From assembly GCA_036796215.1 (NCBI GenBank), contig DAIRDJ010000001.1:29613-93612 (forward strand): a DNA stretch of 64,000 nt, written 5' to 3'. Position numbers and translations under genes: made by a program. Shown one piece after another: positions 1 through 8,579 of the stretch. Each line of letters begins with the position of its first letter. Within the stretch, counting starts at the first letter, position 1. This DNA is from SLRI01 sp036796215 (lineage in GTDB: Bacteria > Pseudomonadota > Alphaproteobacteria > Geminicoccales > Geminicoccaceae). Under the pieces are notes generated by a model. It was not told the DNA's origin. It did no database searches and saw nothing but the letters and a program-made list of their open reading frames with translations.

Positions 1-803
1 CCGGCGGCGGTCGGCAGCAGGCCCGTGAAATATTCGAAATAGACGAGACCGGCGCCATAGCCGGCAGCGAATGGCAGCAGCAGCTCGGGCTTGAGCAGCC
101 GCTCGCCGAGCAGGAGGACACACGCGAGGCCGAGCAGTAGCCAAGCCTCGCCGGGCGCGTGGCCGAGCGAGGGGGCAAAGTAGGGCAGCGCCCAGAAGGC
201 CAGCATCGCGGCGAGCATGCAGGCGGTGACGCCGAGCAGCCGGCGCCGGCGGATGGCCGCGAAGGCGAAGAGGGCGAGGCTCAGATAGACGAAAGCTGCG
301 AGCGTGGTGCGGACCTGGCCGAGGTCCAGAGGCCCGAGCAGCACGGCGGTCACCGGGTTGTAGCCGTGCCAGTGTCGGACGTAGATGTCCCGGACATAGG
401 ATTGCGGCTCGCCGCCGGTCTCGACGATGTCGCGGAGCAGGGGGCACATGCCCTCGCGCCCCTCGTCGCGGTAGTAGAGCAGTGGTCCAGTCGCCTTGGC
501 GAGAAGGCCCTGCTCGTCGTTCACCAGCATCTGCAGGATCGAACAATCGGCATAATGGTGAAAGCCCAGCCGATGATCCCACCAGTGGTAGTCGCTCTCG
601 GTCAGATCGCCCGACGCGAAGGCCAGCTTCACTCGCTCTGCGATGTGCGCCGGGGCCACCGCGGCACCGACCAGATTGAAGGCCAAGAAGACCCCGTTGG
701 CGATCAGGGCGACCAGCAATACCAGTACCCAAGGCCGTAGCCGGCGCAATCCCGTAGCATCGTCGTCGCTGGTCGCCGACGACCACAGTCGGCTCGCCGC
801 CAT
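1..803 (-). CDS. Membrane protein of unknown function, C-terminus beyond window
   Basis: An open frame runs leftwards from ATG 803 off the window edge, giving at least 267 residues with no stop. The start is well supported by an AAGGAGG ribosome site at 809-815. The N-terminus is a short polar stretch (MAASRLWSS), then a hydrophobic segment near residues 25-45, a soluble loop rich in Trp, His and Cys of about 120 residues, and several further hydrophobic segments. This layout resembles polytopic glycosyltransferase-like or integral membrane proteins with a periplasmic loop after the first helix, but I recognise no family motif. It is the last visible gene of a minus-strand run with an epimerase-type SDR and a GMC oxidoreductase, so a role in making or moving a surface lipid or glycan is a guess. 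Confidence 0.75.
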   Translation of the reverse strand, partial: MAASRLWSSATSDDDATGLRRLRPWVLVLLVALIANGVFLAFNLVGAAVAPAHIAERVKLAFASGDLTESDYHWWDHRLGFHHYADCSILQMLVNDEQGLLAKATGPLLYYRDEGREGMCPLLRDIVETGGEPQSYVRDIYVRHWHGYNPVTAVLLGPLDLGQVRTTLAAFVYLSLALFAFAAIRRRRLLGVTACMLAAMLAFWALPYFAPSLGHAPGEAWLLLGLACVLLLGERLLKPELLLPFAAGYGAGLVYFEYFTGLLPTAA

Positions 804-804
804 C

Positions 805-833
805 GGCCCCTCCTTGTTCACCCCAGAGGGGCC
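805..833 (-). promoter_or_regulatory. Hairpin overlapping the ribosome binding site of the membrane protein gene
   Basis: A perfect 7-bp inverted repeat pairs GGCCCCT (805-811) with AGGGGCC (827-833). The Shine-Dalgarno sequence AAGGAGG, read on the minus strand from 815 to 809, shares three bases with the stem. Folding of the mRNA would partly hide the ribosome site of the gene starting at 803. The geometry is seen directly; any regulatory effect is inference. Confidence 0.35.
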
Positions 834-905
834 TTTCGTGTAAGTGCAACGAGCGGGTTCCGTGGCGCCGGCGCCATTCGGCCCGGGCCAGGGCTCGTCC
901 GCCGT

Positions 906-1934
906 TCAGGAAAACCGCTTGACCAGTCGCAGCACCTGCTGCCGCAGCGGTGCCCGGTGCGGCGAGGCCGATTCCGCAGCACGTTGCCGGTCGCGATTGG
1001 CGACGAACCAGTCGTAGCTCTCCTGGAGCATCGCGTCGTTGGAGTAGCGCGGTTTCCAGCCGAGGTCGAGCAGGGGCTGGACGTCGAAGTAGCAGGGCTT
1101 GTGGTAGGTCATGTAGTGCCAGGGTACCAGCGGCGAGACGCCGAGATAGTAGAGCACGCGAAGCGCGTTGACCGCGGGCCAGACCGGCAGGCTCACCACC
1201 TTCGACGTGCTGCCGGCATAGGCGATCAGCTTCTCCAGGTCACCGCGCAGCGTGCCGAACTCGTCGGTGCCGACATTGTAGGTGCCGCTGCGGCCGAGAT
1301 CGAGGGCGGTCATGTAGAAGTCCATGAGGTCGGCTGCATGGATGAACTGAAAGCCGATATCGCCGCTGCCGATCACGTAGACGTTTCGGTTGTCCCTGAT
1401 CCACTCGAACAGCACCTGGAAGATGCCGAGCCGGCCGGCACCGAGGGTGGCGCGCGGGCGGATGGTGATGAGCGGGATGCCGTGCCTGGCACAGATCGCG
1501 TCGACCACGTGCTCGCCCTCGAGCTTCGAGCGGCCATAGGGCTCGAACGGGCGGGTCGGGGTGTCGTTGGTGATCGGCATCTTGTCGGGGGCGCCGAAGA
1601 TCGAGGTCGAGCTCGTGTGGATCAGCGCCTGGACCCCGGCCTTGGCCGCCTCCTCGGCGACGACCCTGGAGCCCTCGACATTGACCTCGAAATACTTCTT
1701 GCCGGCGGCGGTCTGGGCGACGAGGGCGGCATTGTGGTGGACGACGTCGACGCCCTGCATGGCTTCGCGCACCCGGTCGCGATCGGTAACACTCGCTTCG
1801 GTGTAGGCGATCTCCCTTGGCCGCGACGGATCCTCCCAGATATCGAGGATGCGGACCTCGTCGCCGCGCTCGAGCAGTCGCCGGGCGACCAGATTGCCGA
1901 TGAACCCGGAACCGCCGGTGACCAGATGCTTCAT
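906..1934 (-). CDS. NAD-dependent epimerase/dehydratase (extended SDR)
   Basis: A 342-residue extended short-chain dehydrogenase. The NAD-binding motif TGGSGFIG lies at residues 5-12, the serine of the active site in SSTSIFG, and the catalytic Tyr/Lys pair in YGRSK. Family members act on nucleotide sugars or, in the 3-beta-hydroxysteroid dehydrogenase branch, on hydroxyl groups of lipids; the substrate cannot be read here. ATG 1934 is chosen because AAGGAAG precedes it and the glycine-rich motif follows at once; an open frame continues upstream but is antisense-like. It lies 80 bp downstream of the GMC oxidoreductase gene on the same strand, so the two probably work on one substrate as a dehydrogenase pair. 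Confidence 0.88.
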   Translation of the reverse strand: MKHLVTGGSGFIGNLVARRLLERGDEVRILDIWEDPSRPREIAYTEASVTDRDRVREAMQGVDVVHHNAALVAQTAAGKKYFEVNVEGSRVVAEEAAKAGVQALIHTSSTSIFGAPDKMPITNDTPTRPFEPYGRSKLEGEHVVDAICARHGIPLITIRPRATLGAGRLGIFQVLFEWIRDNRNVYVIGSGDIGFQFIHAADLMDFYMTALDLGRSGTYNVGTDEFGTLRGDLEKLIAYAGSTSKVVSLPVWPAVNALRVLYYLGVSPLVPWHYMTYHKPCYFDVQPLLDLGWKPRYSNDAMLQESYDWFVANRDRQRAAESASPHRAPLRQQVLRLVKRFS

Positions 1935-2014
1935 GCCTGTTGCTTCCTTGCCAAATTCGGACCCGGCTCTGCCGGGCGCTCGTCTGTCGATGGCCGCGTG
2001 CCGCGACCGCTTTT

Positions 2015-3538
2015 CTAGGATCCGGCCAGTGTCGGAACGGCGCTCACCGCTTGCGGTTCCGCAAGGCGTCCGCCACGTCCCTGCTGCTCGAGGAAATGCA
2101 AAGTGTTGCGCCAGGCCAAGGCCATCACCGTGCCTTGCGGGTTGACCACGGTCGGCCCGCACAACAGCGACGAATCGGCGATGTGCAGGCCGTCCACCCC
2201 GTGCACCCGGCCGAACGAATCGGCGGCACAGCGGTGCTCGTCCTCGCCCATCGGGCAACTGGAGAAAAGATGCAGGGCCGAAAGGCCCGACCGATCCTTC
2301 GGCAGTACCTCGGGCAGGGTGGCGAGGTCGGCTTCGCTGTGCAGGGCGGGGGCACCACCGATACCGGGATCGAGGGTCGTGGCACCGGCGGCGAGCAGAC
2401 ATTCGGCGAGGCGTTGCAGCCCTTCGGCAAGCTCGCGCAGATCGGCCTCCTCGAAGCGCACCCGGACCAGGGGATCGGCGAAGCCCGGCAGGTTGCGCAC
2501 CGTCGCCCGGCCGCCCGTGATCTGCGCGTAGTAGATGCCCATCCGTTGCCAGTCGCGGTCGATCTCGGCGACCCGCTCCGGTCGTTCGGCCAGGGTCAGC
2601 GCCAGCACGGCGCGGCCGCTCATCGAGCAGCCCATGCTGAAGCGAGGATCGAAGTGCTTGATCTGGTGCACCGGGTCGAACTGACCGGGCACGTTCACCA
2701 CCTCGTCGAAGCGGGCGACCATCTTGATCATGGCGTGAAAGCGCAGATTGTCGCCGATATTGCGCTTGATGCCGGAACGACGCAGCAAAGCCGGGGTCTG
2801 CACGGCACCGCAGGCGACGAAAACCCGCTCGGCCCTGATCTCCAGCGGGCGCTCTCGCCCGTCCGGTGCCAGCTTGCGGCCCTGCAGCCGCCAACTACCA
2901 GCCTCGCGCCGCAGGCGCTTGATCCGGCAGTCGGGCTGCAGCCTGCCGCCAGCCGCGAGGAATCGCGGCACGAAGGTCTCGCTCATCGACTGCTTCTTGC
3001 CGAAGGCGCCGGGCCTGGGATCTTTGGCATAGGTGAAAAGCCGTGGCACCTCGACCGACTCCCAGCCCAGGTGCCGGGCCCCCGCGTCCAGCTTGAGCGA
3101 CAGATCGGCCGCCGGGCCCGGGAGATAGGATACCCGGGCAGTGGCCTCGCAGGCGTCGAAGCCCGGCGTCAGGTCCTCGAGCCTGAGCGCCTCCACCTTG
3201 TGGGTGCGGCGCCAGCCGTCGAGCACCCGGTCGGGGATACGGTGGTAGAGGCCGCGATTGATCTCGCTGCCGCCGCCGACGACCCGACCTTCGACATAGG
3301 TGACCTTGGCCTTGCCCATGGCGACGCCGATGCCACCGGCCCGGTATTTCTGGGTGATCTCGTCGCGCGAGAAATGCGGCGCCGACGCCAAGCCGAGCTT
3401 GGCACCTTCCTCGATCAACAGGACGTCGTAGCCGGCCTCGGCGAGCAGCGTGGCGGTGACGGCCCCGCCGGGTCCCGAGCCGATGACCGCAATCTCCGCC
3501 TGCATGTCGTCACTCGCCTGCGTGACGCTGTCGTTCAT
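2015..3538 (-). CDS. GMC-family FAD-dependent oxidoreductase
   Basis: A 507-residue flavoprotein of the glucose-methanol-choline family. The dinucleotide-binding motif GSGPGGA sits about 20 residues from the start. The second GMC signature region, GGGSEINRGLYHR, follows near residue 90, and the C-terminal catalytic region reads SSCPMGEDEH and then CGPTVVNPQGTVMALAW. These enzymes oxidise alcohols to carbonyls with FAD. ATG 3538 is preferred over the upstream in-frame ATG because GAGG precedes it and it leaves the usual short N-terminus. The gene follows a 119-residue unknown protein with 49 bp between them and precedes an SDR, suggesting a small oxidation pathway. There is no Tat or Sec signal, so it is probably cytoplasmic. 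Confidence 0.88.
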   Translation of the reverse strand: MNDSVTQASDDMQAEIAVIGSGPGGAVTATLLAEAGYDVLLIEEGAKLGLASAPHFSRDEITQKYRAGGIGVAMGKAKVTYVEGRVVGGGSEINRGLYHRIPDRVLDGWRRTHKVEALRLEDLTPGFDACEATARVSYLPGPAADLSLKLDAGARHLGWESVEVPRLFTYAKDPRPGAFGKKQSMSETFVPRFLAAGGRLQPDCRIKRLRREAGSWRLQGRKLAPDGRERPLEIRAERVFVACGAVQTPALLRRSGIKRNIGDNLRFHAMIKMVARFDEVVNVPGQFDPVHQIKHFDPRFSMGCSMSGRAVLALTLAERPERVAEIDRDWQRMGIYYAQITGGRATVRNLPGFADPLVRVRFEEADLRELAEGLQRLAECLLAAGATTLDPGIGGAPALHSEADLATLPEVLPKDRSGLSALHLFSSCPMGEDEHRCAADSFGRVHGVDGLHIADSSLLCGPTVVNPQGTVMALAWRNTLHFLEQQGRGGRLAEPQAVSAVPTLAGS

Positions 3539-3587
3539 CTCGGATCCTCGTCTCGGCCTGTGCTGGAGCAGCGACTGCGATGCGAAC

Positions 3588-3947
3588 TCATTGCTCGCCG
3601 TACGCTTCAGCATACCATGCGAAGATGGTCAGCCCCTCGTAAAAGCGAATGAGGTCACGACGGACACCGAACCGCGACGCGCGCCAGGCCCGGATCTGAC
3701 GCAGCCGCGCCTCGTGCGGCAGGCGGTGAAAGGTGCGTCCGGTCAGCGGCACGGCCCAAGCGTCGAAAGCCAGGGTCAGGCAGCGCATCGGCAGGCGCAG
3801 GTAGTCCGGCATCCGCCGTTGCTGCTCGAGCAGGAATCGGGTCACCGACCGACGCGCCTCGAGGCCGCCATCCGGCGTGTTCGGGCAGCGTTCCTGGGCG
3901 ATCGATTCCGCCAGGGCGTAAACCGTCCGCTCGAAGCTCGGCAGCAT
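3588..3947 (-). CDS. Small protein upstream of GMC oxidoreductase, function unknown
   Basis: This 119-residue basic protein is rich in Arg and aromatic residues and ends in IRFYEGLTIFAWYAEAYGEQ. It has no signal peptide or obvious transmembrane helix. Position suggests a partner of the GMC enzyme: some GMC alcohol or gluconate dehydrogenases carry a small accessory subunit, but I see no Tat signal or other mark of the known subunit 3 family, so I do not assign it. It is the first gene of the minus-strand run and probably carries the promoter upstream, in 3948-4352. The coding frame is clear from its compositional match with its neighbours. Confidence 0.7.
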   Translation of the reverse strand: MLPSFERTVYALAESIAQERCPNTPDGGLEARRSVTRFLLEQQRRMPDYLRLPMRCLTLAFDAWAVPLTGRTFHRLPHEARLRQIRAWRASRFGVRRDLIRFYEGLTIFAWYAEAYGEQ

Positions 3948-4352
3948 CCCCGCTGGTCTCTCCCAAATGAGGCATTACCGATCGATGGCGACTGTCGGGT
4001 GGCCGTTAAGCGAACCAAATCACCGGTCGCGCTATCATGTGAGTGTCTGGTCTGTCCATGCCGACGAGCTGCCGGCAGCGTCGCAGGCGTACCCGAGGGC
4101 AAATTCGGGCTCGGCTGCAACGGAGTATGTTTCTGGCATGCTATGCATTGCCGCGGCCATGGGCTAGGCACACCGGCGAGGGCCACTTCGGTGGCGCTGG
4201 TGCGAGCCGTTTTCGGGCCGTGTGACACGGCTGTGAACACGCAGAACTCGGTGGCGCGCGCTGACCTACAAGCCAATTGCGGAACGAGCGATGCAGAATC
4301 GTACACGGTGCTGCCGATTGCCGAAACCTCGGTATGCGGCTCAGCTGGACGC
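3948..4352. other. Divergent intergenic region, no gene seen
   Basis: This 405-bp stretch separates the minus-strand GMC run from the plus-strand transporter gene. It is less GC-rich than its flanks. Short open frames cross it but none has coding character or a ribosome site. It must hold promoters for both directions, but I could not pick convincing -35/-10 pairs, and it lacks the TGATCC-type promoter seen elsewhere in the window. Confidence 0.5.
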
Positions 4353-4685
4353 GTGACCCAGGCTTACCTGTTCCTGGTCGTCGCGATCGCGTCCAACGCG
4401 GCCGGGCATCTGCTGCTCAAAGGCGGTGCCATGGCCGGTGCCGATCTCTTTCGCACCCTCTTTCACGTCAAGACGATCCTCGGTGTCGGTGCACTCGGTG
4501 GCTCGGCCGTGGTCTATGTCGCGGCGCTGCGGACATTGCCGCTGACTGTGGCGATGCCGAGCCTGGTCGCCGGCTTCCTGATGACCGCGGTGATTGCCCA
4601 TCTGCTGTGGGACGAGCCCTTCGGCCTGCGCCAACTGGCGGCCTTCGGCTTCATCGGGATCGGCCTCTATTTGTTGCACCGCTAG
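4353..4685 (+). CDS. Small multidrug resistance/EamA-type membrane transporter
   Basis: A 110-residue protein starting at GTG 4353, with four predicted membrane helices and short loops. Size and layout match half-size drug/metabolite transporters of the SMR/EamA type. Members export cations or flip undecaprenyl-linked sugars and work as dimers. The N-terminus TQAYLFLVVAIASNAAGH and the C-terminal helix ending in GLYLLHR bound the domain well. The frame is open for 300 codons upstream, but that part is antisense to other genes and lacks coding character. A glutamate inside the first helix, typical of EmrE drug exporters, is absent, so a lipid- or sugar-related role fits better than drug export. 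Confidence 0.72.
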   Translation: MTQAYLFLVVAIASNAAGHLLLKGGAMAGADLFRTLFHVKTILGVGALGGSAVVYVAALRTLPLTVAMPSLVAGFLMTAVIAHLLWDEPFGLRQLAAFGFIGIGLYLLHR

Positions 4686-4828
4686 CGACATGACACGCCG
4701 GCACCGATCAGCTAGGCAAGGGACCGCACGGCAGCGGAGGCCTGCTGATGCCGACCGGTCCGTCGGGTCGGCTGAAGATCCGGCTCTACTCGTCGGCAAC
4801 GGTTCGCTTCATCACAGAGGAGTCCACG

Positions 4829-5521
4829 ATGCCGCCCGTTCGCTGGGACGCGGTCCGGGCCGTCGTTTTCGATGTCGACGGCACGCTCTACGATCAAGGC
4901 AGCATGCGACGGCGGATGGCCATGGCGCTGATCCTGCACTGCCTGCAGCACCCGCGCGAGTGGCGGCTCCTGCGCACGGTCAAGACCTTTCGCGAGATCC
5001 GCGAGACGTTGGGCGAGGAGGAGGTGGGCGATGTCGCCCGAGTGCAATACACCCGGCCGGCCGAACGGCTCGCGATCGATCCCGCAACGGTGCGCCAGGT
5101 GGCCGAGTACTGGCTCGGCGAGCGGCCGCTCGCGCAGCTGCGCGCCTGCCGGGCCCCCGGCATCGATGCGCTGTTCGCGGCGTTGCGCGACACCGGCCGA
5201 AGGATCGCTGTCTTCTCCGACTATTCGATCGAGGACAAGCTCGCGGCACTTGGGCTTGAGGCCGACCTTTGCGTGTCGGCGCTCGACCCCGACGTCGACC
5301 GGCTCAAGCCCAACGCCCGCGGACTGGAGCGGATCCTGGAGCGCCTGGCATTGCCGCCCGAGGCCTGTGTCATGATCGGGGACCGGGACGATCGGGACGG
5401 CGAAGCGGCGCGCCGGGTCGGCATGCCGTTCGTGCGCAAGATCTGGCGTGGCGCATCCGACACCGGCACGGTGAGCGATTACGTCGCTCTCGCCACGCTG
5501 CTGCGCCGCGGTGCTCGGTGA
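4829..5521 (+). CDS. HAD-superfamily hydrolase
   Basis: A 230-residue haloacid dehalogenase-like phosphatase. Motif I is FDVDGTLYD near residue 13, with the nucleophilic and acid/base aspartates. Motif II is the serine in VFSDYS, motif III is the lysine in LKPNA, and motif IV is GDRDDRDGE. A helical cap of about 100 residues lies between motifs I and II. ATG 4829 is chosen for the strong GAGGAG site just upstream. The substrate is unknown. Related enzymes with the GDRDDRDG motif often accompany polyprenyl-phosphate sugar pathways, which would suit the neighbouring small transporter and acyltransferase, but that link is inference. Confidence 0.88.
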   Translation: MPPVRWDAVRAVVFDVDGTLYDQGSMRRRMAMALILHCLQHPREWRLLRTVKTFREIRETLGEEEVGDVARVQYTRPAERLAIDPATVRQVAEYWLGERPLAQLRACRAPGIDALFAALRDTGRRIAVFSDYSIEDKLAALGLEADLCVSALDPDVDRLKPNARGLERILERLALPPEACVMIGDRDDRDGEAARRVGMPFVRKIWRGASDTGTVSDYVALATLLRRGAR

Positions 5522-5642
5522 CGTGGTTCGTCTTCAGAGGCCACAGGCGACTCCGCTGCCCGCGGAATAATGTGGCGCCCGCCGCACCGGGCCGGCGCGC
5601 CGTTTTCGTCAGGACCCCGGGGCAGCAGATCGGAGATTGAGC

Positions 5643-6779
5643 TTGGGTACGCTGCGTTGCCTTCTCGCCCTGATGGTCGTCTATTTTCATGCCGGCGGCA
5701 GCACGGTGCTCGGCTTGCCGATCCCGGATGGCTGGCTTGCCGTGCAGATGTTCTTCATGATCTCCGGCTTCTACATGGCGCTGGTGCTGAACGAGAAATA
5801 CACGACAGCCGACGATAATTGGCTCTTCTACACAAACCGCGTGCTTCGCCTTTGGCCGCCGGCGGTCATCGTCAATCTTCTCGTGATCGTCAGCTTCATC
5901 GTCTACGGCGAGGCCTTGCTGTTCGAGGTGAGCATGGGCCTCGGCGACCTGGTGGACCTGTTGCGCTCGCTCGACGCCCTCACACTCGCCTATTTGGGCT
6001 TTCTCAACCTGTTCATCCTCGGCATGGACAGCATCTGGTTCGTCGGCATCACACCGGAGACCGGGCTCGGCTATCTGCGCCGTGGCGAGCACACGTTCGG
6101 GGCCGCGAGCCTGATGCTCAACCACCCGCTCTGGACGATAGCGGTCGAAGCGCTCTACTACCTCGTATCGCCGTTCCTGCTGCGCCGGGGCCCGTGGGTC
6201 GCCGGCGCGCTCGTCGTTGCCGGCGGCCTGTTTCACGTCGGCGTCGCCCTCAGCCCGTTGAACTACCGGCATTTCGGCTACTTCTTCTTTCCGTCGGCCG
6301 CCTATTTTTTCTTCCTCGGTGCATTCGTCTATCACATCTTTCGCTGGTACCGTAATTCTATTTTGCGGCAGAGGCTTGAGGCGCGGCCGTTGTTGCTGCT
6401 CGCTGGTCTGATCGGCGTCAGCCTGCCGGCCCATCTCGTGATCTGGAATATGCTGCCGGCGGCGAGCCTGTTCAGCGCTCTGGTCCTGGCCCCGGTCATC
6501 CCGATCCTGTTCGGCCTTACCCAGCGCAACCGGATCGACCGCTTCATCGGCGAATTGTCCTATGCGACGTATCTGGTCCATTACCCGATCATGGTCTTCT
6601 TTCTCGGCGTGTACGCGCCGCCGGTGGTCTTTCTGATCGTTGGGACGCTCTCGGTGCTCGGCGCCATCGTGCTCTACCTCCTGGTCGAAAGACCCATCGA
6701 TCGCTGGCGGCAGCGCCGGGCGCGAGAGCAGACGGTGCGGGCGCCGCACTCCTATGGCCGTGGGGCGGCTGCCGGTTGA
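5643..6779 (+). CDS. Acyltransferase family 3 membrane protein (OafA/YrhL type)
   Basis: A 378-residue polytopic membrane protein with about ten hydrophobic segments. The catalytic His region of the family appears early as YFHAGG, followed by the RVLRLWP motif. Family members transfer acetyl or other acyl groups to sugars of surface glycans or lipids. TTG 5643 is chosen because GGAG lies seven bases upstream; TTG 5637 is also in frame but sits one base from that site. The gene lies 121 bp after the HAD phosphatase gene on the same strand. A short A/T-rich patch near 6340-6370 is the only local compositional departure. Confidence 0.87.
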   Translation: MGTLRCLLALMVVYFHAGGSTVLGLPIPDGWLAVQMFFMISGFYMALVLNEKYTTADDNWLFYTNRVLRLWPPAVIVNLLVIVSFIVYGEALLFEVSMGLGDLVDLLRSLDALTLAYLGFLNLFILGMDSIWFVGITPETGLGYLRRGEHTFGAASLMLNHPLWTIAVEALYYLVSPFLLRRGPWVAGALVVAGGLFHVGVALSPLNYRHFGYFFFPSAAYFFFLGAFVYHIFRWYRNSILRQRLEARPLLLLAGLIGVSLPAHLVIWNMLPAASLFSALVLAPVIPILFGLTQRNRIDRFIGELSYATYLVHYPIMVFFLGVYAPPVVFLIVGTLSVLGAIVLYLLVERPIDRWRQRRAREQTVRAPHSYGRGAAAG

Positions 6780-6882
6780 TCATCTGGCCATGGTTGCCTG
6801 GCTTCGACCGGCTGGCTAACGTTCGCCGCCGTGGCGCGCGGCATGGCCGGCGTTGCGCCTGGCCGGCTGGGGGTGAACGCGC

Positions 6883-8487
6883 ATGAGCACATTCGACTAC
6901 ATCGTGATCGGGGCCGGCAGTGCCGGCTGTGTGCTCGCCAACCGGCTGTCCGCCGATCCGCGGGCTCGGGTGCTGCTGCTCGAGGCCGGTGGCCACGACC
7001 GGCGTTTTTGGATCCACGTGCCGATCGGCTATCTCTACACCCAGAACAACCCCAAGACCGACTGGTGCTTCAAGACCGAGGTCGAGCCCGGCCTCGGTGG
7101 CCGCGCCCTGAACTATCCGCGGGGCCGGGTGTTGGGCGGCTGCTCCTCGATCAACGGCATGATCTACATGCGCGGCCAGGCCGCCGACTACGATCACTGG
7201 CGGCAGCTCGGCAATCCGGGCTGGAGCTGGGACGACGTCCTGCCGTTCTTCAAGAAATCCGAGGATTTCGTGCATGGTGCCGACGAGCTGCATGGCGCCG
7301 GCGGCGAATGGCGGGTCGAGGAGCCCAGGGTTAGTTGGCCCATTCTCGACGCCTTCCGGGAGGCCGCCGCCGAGGTCGGCATCCCCAGGACCAGCGACTT
7401 CAACCGCGGCAGCAACGAGGGCTGCGGCTATTTTCACGTCAATCAGCGGAAGGGGGTGCGCTGGTCGACGGCCAAGGCCTTTCTCAAGCCCGCGCGGCCG
7501 AGGCCCAATCTGCTGGTGGTGACCGGTGCCCAGGTCACCGGTCTCCGGTTCAGCGATCATCGCTGCAGCGGGGTCGATTATGTCGAGCACACGCTGCAGA
7601 AGTCGGCGAGCGCCGGCCGCGAGGTCGTCCTCGCGAGCGGTGCTGTCGCCTCGCCGCAGCTGCTGATGCTCTCCGGGATCGGGGATCCGGCCGTGCTCGC
7701 CGAGCATGGTATCGAGGTGCACCACGCCCTCCCGGGAATCGGCGGCAATCTGCAGGATCACCTGCAGATCCGCACGGTATTCAAGGTCAAGAACACGCTG
7801 ACCCTGAACGAGCAGGCAGCGAGCCTGCTCGGCCGGGCGCGGATGGCGCTCGAGTATGCGCTCCATCGAACCGGGCCCCTGAGCATGGCGCCATCGACCA
7901 TGGGGGCCTTCGCCCGGACCGATCCGAGCTTCGCCACGCCCAATGTGGAGTACCACGTCCAGCCCTTGAGCCTCGACCGCTTCGGCGATCCCCTGCACCC
8001 CTTCCCGGCGATCACCGCCTCGGTCTGCAATCTCCGGCCGACCAGCCGCGGCACGGTTCGCTTGAAGTCGAGAGACGCCAAGGCACCACCGGCGATCGCC
8101 CCCAACTACCTGTCGACCGCCGAGGACCAGAAAGTGGCGGCGGAGTCCATCCGCCTCACCCGGCGGATCATGGCAGCCTCTGCCCTCGCCCCCTTCGCGC
8201 CCGAGGAATACCGGCCGGGTGCCGCGGTTGCCGAGGAGCCCGAACTGGTCAAGGCCGCAGGTGCCCTGGGCACCACCATTTTCCATCCGGTCGGGACCTG
8301 CAGGATGGGCCCGGCCGAAGACCGCCTTGCGGTGGTCGATGCACGGCTGAAGCTGCACGGGCTCGAGGGCTTGCGAGTGGTCGATGCCTCGATCATGCCG
8401 ACCATCACATCGGGCAACACCAATTCGCCGGTGATCATGATCGCCGAGAAGGCGGCGGCAATGATCCTGGAGGATGCGCGTCGCTGA
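6883..8487 (+). CDS. GMC oxidoreductase, choline/alcohol dehydrogenase type
   Basis: A 534-residue FAD enzyme closely resembling choline dehydrogenase and alcohol dehydrogenases of the BetA/AlkJ group. Motifs are GAGSAGCVLANRL at residues 9-21, the GMC signature YPRGRVLGGCSSINGM near residue 75, and the C-terminal FHPVGTCRMG with the catalytic His, followed by VDASIMPTITSGNTNSP. The length is normal for the family. No betaine aldehyde dehydrogenase or betI is adjacent, so choline is not indicated as substrate; an aliphatic or terpenoid alcohol is as likely. It is the second GMC enzyme within 8 kb, and the two are only distantly alike. Confidence 0.92.
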   Translation: MSTFDYIVIGAGSAGCVLANRLSADPRARVLLLEAGGHDRRFWIHVPIGYLYTQNNPKTDWCFKTEVEPGLGGRALNYPRGRVLGGCSSINGMIYMRGQAADYDHWRQLGNPGWSWDDVLPFFKKSEDFVHGADELHGAGGEWRVEEPRVSWPILDAFREAAAEVGIPRTSDFNRGSNEGCGYFHVNQRKGVRWSTAKAFLKPARPRPNLLVVTGAQVTGLRFSDHRCSGVDYVEHTLQKSASAGREVVLASGAVASPQLLMLSGIGDPAVLAEHGIEVHHALPGIGGNLQDHLQIRTVFKVKNTLTLNEQAASLLGRARMALEYALHRTGPLSMAPSTMGAFARTDPSFATPNVEYHVQPLSLDRFGDPLHPFPAITASVCNLRPTSRGTVRLKSRDAKAPPAIAPNYLSTAEDQKVAAESIRLTRRIMAASALAPFAPEEYRPGAAVAEEPELVKAAGALGTTIFHPVGTCRMGPAEDRLAVVDARLKLHGLEGLRVVDASIMPTITSGNTNSPVIMIAEKAAAMILEDARR

Positions 8488-8579
8488 AGCGGCAACGGCG
8501 ACGAAGCAGCTGGCGGCTGGTGTGAGCGCGCCTAATGCGGTACCCGGGGGTTCGCATGAAGGTCGGGAGGAGGCAGGCG

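Noticed and set aside
957..2018. Long plus-strand frames across the SDR, GMC and other minus-strand genes
   Set aside because: They are shadows of genes with clear motifs; no ribosome sites or recognisable domains.
6777..6806. TGATCA upstream of the second GMC gene
   Set aside because: The sequence 18 bases downstream has no TARNN -10 element and the -35 lacks the final C.
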